The notes below the pieces were generated by a model. That model saw nothing but the letters and a program-made list of their open reading frames with translations. It searched no databases and was not told the origin of the DNA. A program made the position numbers and the translations under genes. Shown one piece after another: positions 9,673-19,200 of a stretch of 64,000 bases of DNA (position 1 is the stretch's first letter; the number at the start of each line of letters is the position of its first letter). The DNA lies in contig NZ_CP050133.1 of assembly GCF_011612585.1 (NCBI RefSeq), positions 1,302,001 to 1,366,000 on the forward strand, written 5' to 3'. Origin of the DNA: Streptococcus cristatus ATCC 51100 (GTDB lineage: Bacteria; Bacillota; Bacilli; Lactobacillales; Streptococcaceae).

Positions 9673-9930
9673 ATGAAAGAAAAATTACACTATATCCTGC
9701 TATTGATTACCATCCTATTGGTTGCCAGCATTTCCTTAGCAAATATGCAGAGCGTCAATGTTAGCTTTATCCTCTTCAGCTTTAAACTTCCCTTAATCAT
9801 TTTGATTTTGGTCTCTGTCCTCCTAGGCTCTATTACAACCTTTCTCATCAGCATGTCTAAAAATTTCTCGCTAAAAAAAGAGCTTAAGAAAACCAAAGAA
9901 AGTCTTAAAACATCTCAAAAAGAAAACTAG
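9673..9930 (+). CDS. LapA/DUF1049 family two-helix membrane protein
   Basis: An 85-residue protein with two hydrophobic segments (about residues 5-24 and 30-58) separated by a short turn, then a highly basic, coiled-coil-like C-terminus (residues 60-85, rich in Lys, Glu and Ser). This is the layout of LapA-domain (DUF1049) proteins, which in some bacteria join envelope assembly complexes. AGGAGAATC gives a good ribosome site. It is the last gene of the murT-gatD transcript and is followed at once by a terminator. Its role in streptococci is unknown. Confidence 0.8.
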   Translation: MKEKLHYILLLITILLVASISLANMQSVNVSFILFSFKLPLIILILVSVLLGSITTFLISMSKNFSLKKELKKTKESLKTSQKEN

Positions 9931-9955
9931 GTTGGAATTTCCAGCCTAGTTTTTT
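9925..9955 (+). terminator. Terminator of murT-gatD-lapA
   Basis: AACTAGGTTGGA, a short loop, then TCCAGCCTAGTT followed by six T. It overlaps the end of the gene, and the last bases lie against the convergent lepB-like gene. Confidence 0.88.
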
Positions 9956-9956
9956 G

Positions 9957-10514
9957 CTACTTCGTTTCAATAAAACCAAATTTATTTAAGGGAGAAACGC
10001 GAAATTCTACACTGCCCTTAATCTGCTCCTTTTTGATCAGACCAAATTCTCGACTGTCTTTCGTATTTTCTCGCCGATCATTTAAGATTAAAAAAGAATT
10101 TTTAGGGATGGTATCAGAAGTCGCACCTTTTAAGTCAACAACAGAAAAATCGTGGGTATAATAGCCCGTGCTGGCAGCCGAAGCCAGATATTTCTCTCGC
10201 ATCTTTTCGATATATTGCTCTGACTGCACCTGATCGTTCAGGTAGAGCAAGTTATCCATATAGGTCACCTTGTCATTTTCCTTAGCAATGACACGGCCGA
10301 CATACTCTTTTCCATCGACTTCATAGAGGGCAAATTCCCCACGAGCAAGCTTGGCTGTCTTATCCGCCAAGACCAAATCATTTTCCGCTAAGAAAGAATT
10401 GGCATCTTGCTTGGTGATGCGATAAGGTGTATAGACAAACAAACGCAAGCCTACCAGAATGGCAATAAATACCGTCACAATGATAATATTTCTCAGTAAA
10501 TCTCTCTTTAACAT
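9957..10514 (-). CDS. Signal peptidase I homologue lacking the Ser-Lys dyad
   Basis: A 185-residue S26-family protein: a short cytoplasmic N-terminus, one membrane anchor (about residues 8-27), then the extracytoplasmic signal peptidase fold with box C/D-like GRVIAKEND and box E-like LNDRRENTKDSREFG. In the active enzyme the catalytic Ser lies in a G-x-S-M-x-P motif; here the aligned stretch reads KQDANSFL, with Asp37 at the Ser position, and the catalytic Lys (normally K-R-V) is Gly73. So the fold is kept but proteolysis is unlikely. The same Asp/Gly pair is known in the pilus-assembly SipA of Streptococcus pyogenes. No pilus genes are nearby. RBS GGGGAGAG. Confidence 0.85.
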   Translation of the reverse strand: MLKRDLLRNIIIVTVFIAILVGLRLFVYTPYRITKQDANSFLAENDLVLADKTAKLARGEFALYEVDGKEYVGRVIAKENDKVTYMDNLLYLNDQVQSEQYIEKMREKYLASAASTGYYTHDFSVVDLKGATSDTIPKNSFLILNDRRENTKDSREFGLIKKEQIKGSVEFRVSPLNKFGFIETK

Positions 10515-10616
10515 CTCTCTCCCCTGTCCTTTTATTCTATTATATCATTTTTCATGGGATTAGACAAAACACTGAGATAAGAGAGAATTACGTTTAACAA
10601 AATTGTAAAAAATGAA

Positions 10617-10663
10617 AAGGCAAAGCCTATTGAGGAGCTTCCTCAATTGAATTTGCCTTTTTT
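10617..10663 (-). terminator. thrS terminator
   Basis: On the minus strand AAGGCAAA and ATTGAGGA pair with TCCTCAAT and TTTGCCTT, followed by a T-rich tail, just after the thrS stop. Confidence 0.88.
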
Positions 10664-10666
10664 ATT

Positions 10667-12616
10667 TTAATCTTCTTTAGCCACGCGTGATTTGTTGGCA
10701 ATATCAGCAAGGATAGCTTGAACAAATTCATCAACTGAAACAGTTTGTGTTTCTTTTTGTCCATAGCGACGAACGTTGACTGTTCCGTCTTCCATTTCCT
10801 TGTCTCCAACGATCAATTGGTAAGGAATCTTGCTCGTTTGTGATGCACGAATCTTGAACTGCATTTTTTCATTGCGCTCATCCACATCAGCACGGACACC
10901 ACGGTCACGGAGTTTCTTAGCCACTTCCCATGCATAGTCCACGTGTTTTTCGTTAGATACTGGGATGAGGGTCACTTGATGTGGTGCAAGCCATGTTGGG
11001 AAGGCACCCTTGTAGTTCTCAATCAAGATAGCTGTGAAGCGTTCCATAGTTGAGATAACCCCACGGTGGATCATAACTGGACGGTGCTCTTCCCCATCAG
11101 CTCCGATATATTTAAGGTCAAAGCGTTCTGGAAGCAAGAAGTCAAGCTGGATAGTCGAAAGGGTTTCTTCTTTTCCAAGGGCAGTCTTAACCTGGATATC
11201 CAATTTTGGTCCGTAGAAGGCTGCTTCACCTTCAGCTTCAAAGTAGTCCAGTTCCATATCATCCATAGCTGCCTTCAACATGTGTTGTGCATTTTCCCAC
11301 ATTTCATCGTTGTCAAAGTATTTGTGTTTATCTTCTGGATCACGGTAAGACAAGCGGAAACGGTAATCTGTCAAATTAAAGTCTTCATACACGTCGATAA
11401 TCAATTGAAGAATTTTCTTGAATTCTTCCTCAATTTGTTCTGGAGCTACAAAAGTATGACCATCATTTAGGGACATTTCGCGTACACGTTGAAGGCCAGT
11501 AAGGGCACCAGATTTTTCATATCGGTGCATCATGCCAATCTCAGCGATACGGATTGGTAATTCACGGTATGAGTGTACATGGTGTTTGTAGACTTGGATG
11601 TGGTGTGGGCAGTTCATTGGGCGAAGGACAAATTCTTCACCGTCACCCATATCCATAGTTGGAAACATGTCTTCTTGGTAATGGTCCCAGTGACCAGAAG
11701 TCTTGTAAAGTTCTACTGATGCAAGTGGTGGAGTGTAGACGTGTTGGTAGCCAGAAGCCAACTCCTTATCGACAATGTAGCGTTCCAATTCACGACGGAT
11801 AGTCGCACCATTTGGCAACCAGAATGGCAGTCCTTGACCAACTTCTTGTGAAATCATGAAGAGGTCAAGCTCTTTACCAAGTTTACGGTGGTCACGTTCT
11901 TTGGCTTCTTCACGCATTTGAAGGTAGTTCTTCAAGTCTTTCTTATCAAACCAAGCTGTACCGTAGATACGTTGCATCATGGCATTGTCGCTATTTCCAC
12001 GCCAGTAAGCACCAGCTACATGAAGAAGGTGGAAGATTTGGATACGGCCTGTTGATGGGACGTGAGGTCCACGGCAAAGGTCCACGTATTCACCCTGACG
12101 GTAGATAGTCAAACCGCCTTTGTCCTCAGAGTGTTCTTCAATCAATTCCAACTTGTAAGGGTCGTTCTTAAAGATTTCACGCGCCTCGTCCTTGGTAACT
12201 TCCTCGCGAATAGATGGGAAGTTTTCTTTAACGATTTTTTTCATTTCTTCTTCAATACGAGGAAGGTCTTCGTTAGAAATTTGACCAGCTTGATTATCCG
12301 TATCGTAGTAGAAACCATCTTCGATAGCTGGACCAACCCCCAAGTGAATATCTGGGAAAAGACGACGAGCTGCTTGGGCGAACAAGTGGGCAGCTGAGTG
12401 ACGCAAGATTGGAAGGGCATCTTCGTGATCAGGTGTCACAATTTCGAGGCTTCCATCTTCAGTGATGGCACGAGTCGTATCAATCAGTTTGCCGTTGAAT
12501 TTACCAGCCAAAGCTTTTTTAGCTAGGGAATTGCTGATAGATTGGGCAATTTCAAAAGTAGTCACGCCAGATTCGAATTCACGAACAGCGCCATCTGGGA
12601 AAGTAATCTTAATCAT
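10667..12616 (-). CDS. thrS: Threonine-tRNA ligase
   Basis: A 649-residue class II aminoacyl-tRNA synthetase. Domains in order: TGS (1 to about 63), editing domain with the [10 protein letters not shown] motif, catalytic core with the zinc-ligand RPMNCPHH and motif 2 ([11 protein letters not shown] region), motif 3 ([15 protein letters not shown]) and a C-terminal anticodon-binding domain. Full length. The start follows AAGGAGAAAACC. A tRNA-Thr-type T-box leader lies upstream but is separated from thrS by an open reading frame for a membrane protein, so thrS is probably the second gene of the T-box transcript unless a local promoter exists. Confidence 0.98.
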   Translation of the reverse strand: MIKITFPDGAVREFESGVTTFEIAQSISNSLAKKALAGKFNGKLIDTTRAITEDGSLEIVTPDHEDALPILRHSAAHLFAQAARRLFPDIHLGVGPAIEDGFYYDTDNQAGQISNEDLPRIEEEMKKIVKENFPSIREEVTKDEAREIFKNDPYKLELIEEHSEDKGGLTIYRQGEYVDLCRGPHVPSTGRIQIFHLLHVAGAYWRGNSDNAMMQRIYGTAWFDKKDLKNYLQMREEAKERDHRKLGKELDLFMISQEVGQGLPFWLPNGATIRRELERYIVDKELASGYQHVYTPPLASVELYKTSGHWDHYQEDMFPTMDMGDGEEFVLRPMNCPHHIQVYKHHVHSYRELPIRIAEIGMMHRYEKSGALTGLQRVREMSLNDGHTFVAPEQIEEEFKKILQLIIDVYEDFNLTDYRFRLSYRDPEDKHKYFDNDEMWENAQHMLKAAMDDMELDYFEAEGEAAFYGPKLDIQVKTALGKEETLSTIQLDFLLPERFDLKYIGADGEEHRPVMIHRGVISTMERFTAILIENYKGAFPTWLAPHQVTLIPVSNEKHVDYAWEVAKKLRDRGVRADVDERNEKMQFKIRASQTSKIPYQLIVGDKEMEDGTVNVRRYGQKETQTVSVDEFVQAILADIANKSRVAKED

Positions 12617-12706
12617 GGTTTTCTCCTTAAAAATTTATCATATTTTATAACTGAGGGTTGAAGAACTGGGAAACTAGCTATCAACAAAGAATGATAACAA
12701 TCAATT

Positions 12707-13084
12707 TCATTTTAGCTTTTTCATTCTAAAAATAAAGAAAAGCGTAGAAATAAATAGATAGCCTACCAAGGAAAGAATAAGAGACAGATATTCCTCCTGA
12801 GTCATCTCACCTCTCATGTATATTCTTATCGGATAACTTTTGATTGCATTGACTAAATAGATACCAGCTGTCAAACTTAAAAGATATCCTGTTATAATGA
12901 GTTTCTTGTTGTTGAAAAACATTAAGATACCAAGAAAGGGGGCAAGAAATGGCAAGAGAGGAATGAGTAGAAAAAATGAAAAGACGACAATATTTTCCGT
13001 CCCCCATAGACTGAGCGTTTTCATTAGCCAGACATAGACTAATAGGAAGGTGCAAGCCATCATCCAAGATAATTTTTTCTTCAA
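12707..13084 (-). CDS. Unknown four-helix membrane protein between T-box and thrS
   Basis: About 125 residues with four hydrophobic helices (about residues 6-27, 32-56, 61-80 and 103-122 of the longest frame) and a basic C-terminal RMKKLK. I do not recognise the family. The open frame begins with a GTG at 13093, but AGGTGAT lies just before the TTG at 13084, which I prefer as the start. The gene follows the T-box terminator by about 65 nt and precedes thrS by 90 nt on the same strand, so T-box read-through must cross it. Codon use looks somewhat more AT-rich than thrS, as is common for small streptococcal membrane proteins. Confidence 0.6.
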   Translation of the reverse strand: MKKKLSWMMACTFLLVYVWLMKTLSLWGTENIVVFSFFLLIPLLPFLAPFLGILMFFNNKKLIITGYLLSLTAGIYLVNAIKSYPIRIYMRGEMTQEEYLSLILSLVGYLFISTLFFIFRMKKLK

Positions 13085-13148
13085 ATCTATCACCTCATTC
13101 AGCTCTTGGCTAAATTCATTTTAACTTTGTCTTAACTATTCTCCATAC

Positions 13149-13356
13149 AAAAAACGACCTCCTCAAAAGGACGTCGCAACGTGGTTCCACCTTCATTTAT
13201 GCAGGCCAAAAAGACCTACACCTCTGATTGGCTCTAACGTAGCCACCGTTTTATGTTTGCATAAAAGCTGATAGAGTAGTCCCAACTGCATCCTCTACGC
13301 GATTTCCAGCTCCACGCGCTCTCTAAAAGATTTCCTGCAGGTGATATGTCTCTAAA
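13149..13356 (-). promoter_or_regulatory. T-box riboswitch leader (threonine)
   Basis: The minus strand shows all parts of a T-box. A stem I base with AGAG pairs with CTCT. A specifier loop reads GGG-ACT-A, so the specifier is ACT (13278-13280), a threonine codon. The conserved T-box AAGGTGGAACCACG (about 13179-13192) is present. The intrinsic terminator is CGACGTCCT paired with AGGAGGTCG plus six T (13149-13176). Uncharged tRNA-Thr would pair with ACT and the UGGA bulge and stabilise the antiterminator. The specifier matches the nearby thrS, although an intervening membrane-protein gene is the first gene downstream. Confidence 0.93.
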
Positions 13357-13360
13357 AATT

Positions 13361-13388
13361 ATTATAGCACGATTGAAAAAATTTGCAA
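13361..13388 (-). promoter_or_regulatory. Promoter of the T-box leader
   Basis: TTGCAA (13383-13388), 16 nt, TATAAT (13361-13366) on the minus strand, immediately before the T-box leader. Confidence 0.8.
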
Positions 13389-13394
13389 GAACTT

Positions 13395-13760
13395 TTATTG
13401 GTTTTCAGCTCTGCTATTTTTCCTAGTAAATCTATAAATCACATGCCCCAAGCCATTTCCAGCTAGTGAGAAAAGGAAATAGGCGGCATGATAAAGAGGA
13501 ATCCACTCCCCAAAGGTGAAAATAGTCAAGAAAAATAAGAGGGCAACCAAGAAAGAAAAGCGCAAAGAAAATCCATATAAAGCTGCATAGAGCAGGGATA
13601 CCAACAAGGTTGCCAGAGGAGAGTAGATGAGAACATTTCCAACTACTAGCCCCTTACTTAAGATGGAATCCATTGGCACATACCGTAACAGTATATAAAA
13701 GACAAAATAGAAAAAGAAAAGGGGGAGCAAAAAGAAAATTTCTTTTTTATGGACTTTCAT
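13395..13760 (-). CDS. Unknown four-helix membrane protein in glycolipid operon
   Basis: A 121-residue hydrophobic protein with four predicted membrane helices (about residues 9-25, 37-62, 66-84 and 89-106) and a basic C-terminus (RFTRKNSRAENQ). The frame is open from 13778, but GGAGG lies seven bases before the ATG at 13760, giving MKVHKKEIFF, so that start is chosen. It begins 36 nt after the MGlcDAG synthase-like glycosyltransferase gene and is the last gene of that operon, which suggests a role linked to membrane glycolipid, but this is only positional. I recognise no family. Confidence 0.7.
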   Translation of the reverse strand: MKVHKKEIFFLLPLFFFYFVFYILLRYVPMDSILSKGLVVGNVLIYSPLATLLVSLLYAALYGFSLRFSFLVALLFFLTIFTFGEWIPLYHAAYFLFSLAGNGLGHVIYRFTRKNSRAENQ

Positions 13761-13796
13761 AAGAGCACCTCCGTTCATTAGGCCTTATGAGAAAGT

Positions 13797-15110
13797 TTAT
13801 TCCCAATATTTCCGAATATTCTTTATCTGCTTCTTAGAGGCTTTTATCATCCTAGTTGAGCTGTTGACCGGCAGTGACATGATTTTTCCTGGCAAATAGA
13901 CAATGGTCTTGGCTAAGCGTTTGGCCATCGTTTCTTCAGGATTGAGATCATTATGAAAATCCTTGCTAATGGTTAAATCTAGATAGAATTCATAGATTCG
14001 ACGACCAAAATTCTCGGCGGAAATCTCGTATAATTTATCGGCTAGCTTTTTCTCGTCCATATCTGGTGTTGCCAAAATGGCCTCCAAAATAGCTCCTGCC
14101 AAATCCCGGCTCTCATAATAAAGCGTACCAAAAGTTTTATCGCTGATTACATTGTCCAGATAAGGATTGCCATGGGCGATGATGGGTGTACCGCTGGCTA
14201 GACTTTCCAGATAAGTCAGCCCCTGCGTCTCACTGGTTGAGGCTGAGATAAAGAAATCTGCCGCCTTATAGTAGAGGGCCGTATCGCTTGGGGCAATCAT
14301 CCCTGTAAAAATGACTGAGTCCTCAATGTGAAGCTGGGCTACCAAGGCTTTTAAGTCCTCAGCATAAGGTCCATCTCCGACAATGACCAACTTCACCTTG
14401 GCATTTTCTTCCAGAACCATTGGCAGTGCTTCAACAATCGCTTGGATATTTTTCTCGTAGGAAATTCTTGATAAACTGAGCAGCATGATTTCGTCTTCTG
14501 CTATGCCCAGCTTAAAGCGCAGTTTCTTGATGTCTTCCCGTGAGAGTTCTGGGCGGTCAAATTTGGCCAAGTCGATTCCTGTTGGGATAACCCGTTTTTC
14601 CGCCTTGATTTTATAACCGACCAAAAGATCGTAGACAATCTCAGAAGGACAAACGACACCATCCAAATCGCTCATAAAACCACGCACGATGTACTTGACC
14701 ATACTCGGACGAATCACCATGCCCTTTGCAAGATAATGCACATAATCCTCATATTGGGTATGGTAAGTGTGAACCACTGGAATCCGCAGTTCCTTGGCAA
14801 TCCAGATGCCCAAAAGGCCCAGCGAAAACTCTGTCTGAGTATGGATGATATCCAGCTGGTACTGGCGAGCAATTTCTAAGGCATTGGAAAAGCCACGATA
14901 AGCCACGCGCCGATCCTTAAAAGCAAAGAAAGGTACGCTGGGAATACGGATAATCTGCCAATCTTCATAGCGGTTGACATCCTTGTCTGTCGTAGTAAAA
15001 ATAAAGACTTTGTGACCTAGTTTCTCTAGCTCAGTCTTGAGGGTGCGAATGCTCGTCGCCACCCCGGAAACCTGAGGAAAATAGGTATCTGTAAAAAGAC
15101 CAATCCGCAT
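13797..15110 (-). CDS. Processive/initiating diacylglycerol glucosyltransferase (LafA type)
   Basis: A 437-residue GT4 retaining glycosyltransferase with GT-B fold: N-terminal FTDTYFPQVSGVATSIRTL, the glycine-rich acceptor region, HTYHTQYEDY, and the donor-site ETQGLTYLESLASGTPIIA with the E-x7-E signature. It matches the enzymes that transfer glucose from UDP-glucose to diacylglycerol to make alpha-monoglucosyl-diacylglycerol, the lipid anchor precursor of lipoteichoic acid (pneumococcal SP_1076/LafA group). It sits one base after the second glycosyltransferase gene, with near-overlapping stop and start, and acts at the inner membrane face. The substrate is inferred from family and gene pair. 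Confidence 0.85.
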   Translation of the reverse strand: MRIGLFTDTYFPQVSGVATSIRTLKTELEKLGHKVFIFTTTDKDVNRYEDWQIIRIPSVPFFAFKDRRVAYRGFSNALEIARQYQLDIIHTQTEFSLGLLGIWIAKELRIPVVHTYHTQYEDYVHYLAKGMVIRPSMVKYIVRGFMSDLDGVVCPSEIVYDLLVGYKIKAEKRVIPTGIDLAKFDRPELSREDIKKLRFKLGIAEDEIMLLSLSRISYEKNIQAIVEALPMVLEENAKVKLVIVGDGPYAEDLKALVAQLHIEDSVIFTGMIAPSDTALYYKAADFFISASTSETQGLTYLESLASGTPIIAHGNPYLDNVISDKTFGTLYYESRDLAGAILEAILATPDMDEKKLADKLYEISAENFGRRIYEFYLDLTISKDFHNDLNPEETMAKRLAKTIVYLPGKIMSLPVNSSTRMIKASKKQIKNIRKYWE

Positions 15111-15111
15111 A

Positions 15112-16110
15112 TCACATCTCCAAAACTGTTTGGTAAGCCTTGACTAACTGAAGTGCGACATCATCGATAGAGCGACTCTCCGCAACACGATAGCCTGCTT
15201 CACGTTTGTCCACTTTTCCGTCAAGAACCTTACGAAGCGACTCGACAAACTCATCTACATTATGACAAAGCTCCGCCGACTCTTCATCAATCCAGCCATT
15301 ATAAACAGGAATATCACGCAGGACCACGTGTTGCCCGCTGGCCAGCGCTTCTAGGACCACAATCCCTTCGGTCTCTTCATAAGACGGGAAAAAGAAGGCG
15401 TCACTGCCTGACATGGCTCCTTGGAAGACTGCACCTTTGAAATAACCCGGAAATTCCACGTTTTCTGGATGATTATAGAGGACAAGGTCTCGAATCTTGC
15501 GCGGAATAAGCCAGAGATTGATAGAACCCAGCCAGATAAAGCGGACATCTGGCATTCTGCGAGCCACTTCGACAAAGTCTTCGATTCCTTTTCGTCTGAA
15601 ATAAAGGCCAGCACAAATTACAACTTTCTGCCCATCTGCAATCTGAAAATGTTTTTTAAAGACTTCTTCCTTGCGTTCATCTTTCTTGTATTTCGACAGG
15701 TCAATGCCGTTTGAGACAGCCATGATGGGTGTCGTCACACCGTAGGACTCAATCAATTTTTTTGAATACTCAGACGGAGTAATGATAAAGTCCGCCATTT
15801 TATACATGTGCACTAGATATTTGCCAAATAAGGGCGCAAAAAGATTAGACCCAATAAAAGAATTTTCGAAGTCTTCTTTGGTCGAATGTCCGTGCATGAT
15901 CACTTTTTTACCTCCCCGCTTAGCCGCGTGAAGAAGAAGTAAACTACGAGGTCCGTAAGTGTTGATGTGCACGACATCATAATCTCCTAAAACATCTGTG
16001 GTATAAGGAATTCCTGCCAGATCCAGTGCATGCATTTGATGCTGCAAGGCACGGCCGATACCTGATTTTTCTAAAACAGACTTTCCTTCTAGATATAGTA
16101 ATACTTTCAT
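15112..16110 (-). CDS. cpoA: CpoA/LafB-type glycolipid glycosyltransferase
   Basis: A 332-residue GT4 glycosyltransferase: N-terminal YLEGKSVLEKSGIGRALQHQ, HGHSTKEDFENSF, ICAGLYFRRKGIEDF, and donor-site EETEGIVVLEALASGQHVVL. It resembles pneumococcal CpoA, which adds galactose to monoglucosyl-diacylglycerol and was first found through beta-lactam resistance mutants. It is the first gene of the operon with the LafA-type enzyme. The open frame extends to 16137 (TTG), but a perfect TATAAT lies between that codon and the ATG at 16110, so I take 16110. With the -10 only seven bases upstream the mRNA would be almost leaderless. Confidence 0.85.
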   Translation of the reverse strand: MKVLLYLEGKSVLEKSGIGRALQHQMHALDLAGIPYTTDVLGDYDVVHINTYGPRSLLLLHAAKRGGKKVIMHGHSTKEDFENSFIGSNLFAPLFGKYLVHMYKMADFIITPSEYSKKLIESYGVTTPIMAVSNGIDLSKYKKDERKEEVFKKHFQIADGQKVVICAGLYFRRKGIEDFVEVARRMPDVRFIWLGSINLWLIPRKIRDLVLYNHPENVEFPGYFKGAVFQGAMSGSDAFFFPSYEETEGIVVLEALASGQHVVLRDIPVYNGWIDEESAELCHNVDEFVESLRKVLDGKVDKREAGYRVAESRSIDDVALQLVKAYQTVLEM

Positions 16111-16117
16111 ATCTTCT

Positions 16118-16123
16118 ATTATA
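16118..16123 (-). promoter_or_regulatory. -10 box of cpoA promoter, seven nt from the ATG
   Basis: TATAAT on the minus strand at 16118-16123; the cpoA ATG starts at 16110, leaving seven bases. The -35 region is weak. It lies directly behind the T run of the rexA terminator. Confidence 0.6.
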
Positions 16124-16135
16124 CCCAAAAGAAGC

Positions 16136-16205
16136 AAAAAAAGGAAACGCCAAGGGAAGATTAGTACTTAATTCATGTACCTAGCCTTCCGCCAAGCATT
16201 TCCCT
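16136..16205 (-). terminator. Terminator of rexB-rexA
   Basis: A long imperfect hairpin on the minus strand: AGGGAAATGC..GGCGGAAG pairs with CTTCC..TTGGCGTTTCC around a loop of about 25 nt, followed by seven T. It lies just past the rexA stop. Confidence 0.8.
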
Positions 16206-16251
16206 TAGTAATATCCTTTCTTGCTAGAACTCTAATTATTCCCCAAGCAGG

Positions 16252-19200
16252 CTAGTCCACCTTGACCACCTGCAGCTCAGCTCCTCCTAGTAGAATCAAA
16301 TATTTGTCTACTTGGCTAAGACCATAGGAACGACTGAGCGCCTCTGCATAGAGATCTAATTGAGCTCGGTAGCGCTCTACTAACTCTGTCGGCTCATGAT
16401 AGCGGTCAGTCTTATAGTCAAAGAGGACAATGCGATCATTAAAGAGCAGGTAGCCGTCTAAGATTCCCCGAACGACAAAGTCTTGACCGCTAGCCGGATC
16501 CTGCTTGAGCATGGCAAAAGGTGCTTCCCGATGGAGATGATTGGCCTGATGCTGGATTAGCTGACCTAGTTCTTTAGCGAAAAAGGCTTCAATCTTAGCC
16601 AAATCAATCTCTTTCTTGACTGCCGCATCTGCCTGAACCTGAGCCAAGGCTTGACGAATGCTAGTCTTTGTAATAGGACGATCCAGCGGAATCCTTTGCA
16701 TGAGCTCATGGACAGCAGAACCGATTTGAGCTCCCGTGACTTGCTTCTTCTTGCCAAAATCAGGCAGTTCAAAAGACAGCTGAGTCTGATAACTTCGAGG
16801 CGCATCCATAATGTCCAGCCCTTCTGAGTCCATAACTGGTTCATAGAACTTCTTGATTTGACTGGGCGTGCGGACACTAGGCAATTCAATAGCCGCTTGA
16901 TAGAGGCTGTTGAGTCGATCTACATTCTCCAAGATATCCAGAGCTCGGCGTATATCCTCTGACTGACGGTTGCCCGTCAAATCATCTACTGGAATAGGAT
17001 CAGCCTGCTCTACTAAGCCAATCTGTTCGTCTGTCAGCTCCTGATCAGTTACAAAGCGGGTTTGATAAGCCAGATTTTCCTTTTCAAACACTGACTGAAT
17101 AGCATAGAGCCAATCCTGAAAATTGGTCAGCTGGCTTCGGAGACTGCTAGACAAGCGCCCATTTTGGCTGCTTCCCCACTTGCGCTCTTGGAGCTTAGCT
17201 TGCTTGCCCTTGCCGACCAGATAGAGCTTGGTTTCAGCCCGCGTCATGGCCACATAGAGCAGACGCATCTGCTCAGACAGGCTTGCCAGCTTGAGTTCTT
17301 CGGCATTCTGCTGATAAGGTAGGGTCTCCATGGAAATGCGGATCTGCTTGGGTGCATGAGGATCCTGAGCCTCAACATCCACATCAGCTATATATTTGAT
17401 TCCGATGCCTTTTTTTCTGCTGAGGATAATTGCAGAGCTGCTATCCTGACGGTTGAAGGCCTTGTCCATATTGAGTAGAAAGACATATTTGAACTCCAGC
17501 CCCTTACTCTTATGGATGGTCATTAGCTGGACTGCATTTTTCGGAGCAGCCAGAGGGACACTGGCCAAATCGTGCTCATTTTTCAAAATTCGGTCAATCA
17601 TGCTGATAAAGCGGGACAGACCCTTGAAACTCGATTTTTCATAGTCGTTGGCCCTCAAGGACAGGGCATAGAGATTGGCCTGACGCTGCTCACCGTTGGG
17701 CAGAGCCCCCACCATATCGTAGTAAAAACGATCCTGATAAATCTTCCAGATTAAATCATAGAGAGAATGCATCTTGGAATAGTTGCGCCAGTCATCCAGC
17801 GTTTCCTGGAAGTGCTGCAGTTTCTTGCGCAATTCATCATGGATGAGCTGAGGTTCCAGACCTTGATCAGCCAGAGCATTCCTCAGCTTTTCGTAGAGAT
17901 TTTCCATAGACTTGGTACTGGAGGCTTGCAAGGCTAGCCGAGCCAATTCATCCTCATCAAAGTCAAACATTGGCGACTTTAGGAGAGCGGTCAGGGCATA
18001 GTCATTGAGAGGATTGTTAATGGTCCGCAAGGTATCCAGCATCACCATAACCTCTACCGACTGGAGGTAGTTGGTCTCGCCATCATCAGGAACAATCGGG
18101 ATATGATGCCGGTCAAACTCTGCCAAAATCAGATCATTGCGAGTTCGCGAAGCTGTCAGCAAGGTAATATCCTTGAAATCCACCCCTTCCTGATTATGAA
18201 GGCGGATAATTTCCTTGATTACCAAGGCTACTTCACCAGCTGAAATACTAGGTAGGCCTTGGTCAGAATCCTCTTCTTCGCTATCGGCGCTACCATCATA
18301 AAGGAGAAATTCCGCTTGATTGGCTGGATTTGGCTCCCGTTTGGCTGGATTTCCCGCTACCAAGTAGTGGGTCTCATTGTAATCAATCTCGCCGATTTCC
18401 TCGTCCATGAGTCGTTTAAAGACATCATTGGTCGCTTCCAGCACCTCGATGTGACTGCGGAAATTTTCCTTGAGGATGATCAGCTTGCCCTGACTAGGAT
18501 CGGCCTGATAGAGTTTAAATTTATCATTAAAAATCTGCGGATCGGCCTGGCGAAATCGATAGATGGACTGCTTAATGTCGCCAACCATGAAGCGATTATT
18601 CCCTCGAGCCAGCAATTCCAGCATTCGCTCCTGAGTATGGTTGGTGTCTTGGTACTCATCGACCATGACCTCATGGTACTTATCTTGATAAAAACGCCGC
18701 ACTTCTGGATAATTTTCTAAAATCTCAATTGCAAAATGGCTGATATCACCAAATTCAAAGGCATTTTCTGCTACCTTGCGCTCCAAATAAGCTTGTGAGA
18801 AATCTCGGACAAAATCGCGTAACAAATCCAATAGGGGAAGAGCTTCTGCCTGATGCTGCTCCATAAAGTCCAGATGATAGAGGCGGACATCCAGCTCTTT
18901 AATTCGCTCTATCAAGGGCTTGCGGGCTTCATTATAGGTCTGAGCCAGCTCTTTTTTGAGCTCGTCTGCATTCTTACCAACTCGGGCAGTAAAAGCCTGA
19001 TGTTTAGAGGCCTTGGCTAATTCTAAAAAGCGCTGAATCAGGTCTAGTAACTGCTCAGATTTGGTCTGCTCTGTCAACTCAGTCAAGATATCTAAGGCTG
19101 CCTGAACATTTTCCTGATATTTAGCCCCAGCAAAGGCCTGACCTTCATGAGCCAAATGGCTCTGGAAAAAATCTTCCAAATCCAGCAAAGACTGCCTAGC

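Noticed and set aside
18259..18720. A 153-codon plus-strand frame opposite rexA.
   Set aside because: No ribosome site or homology signal, and rexA is complete on the other strand.
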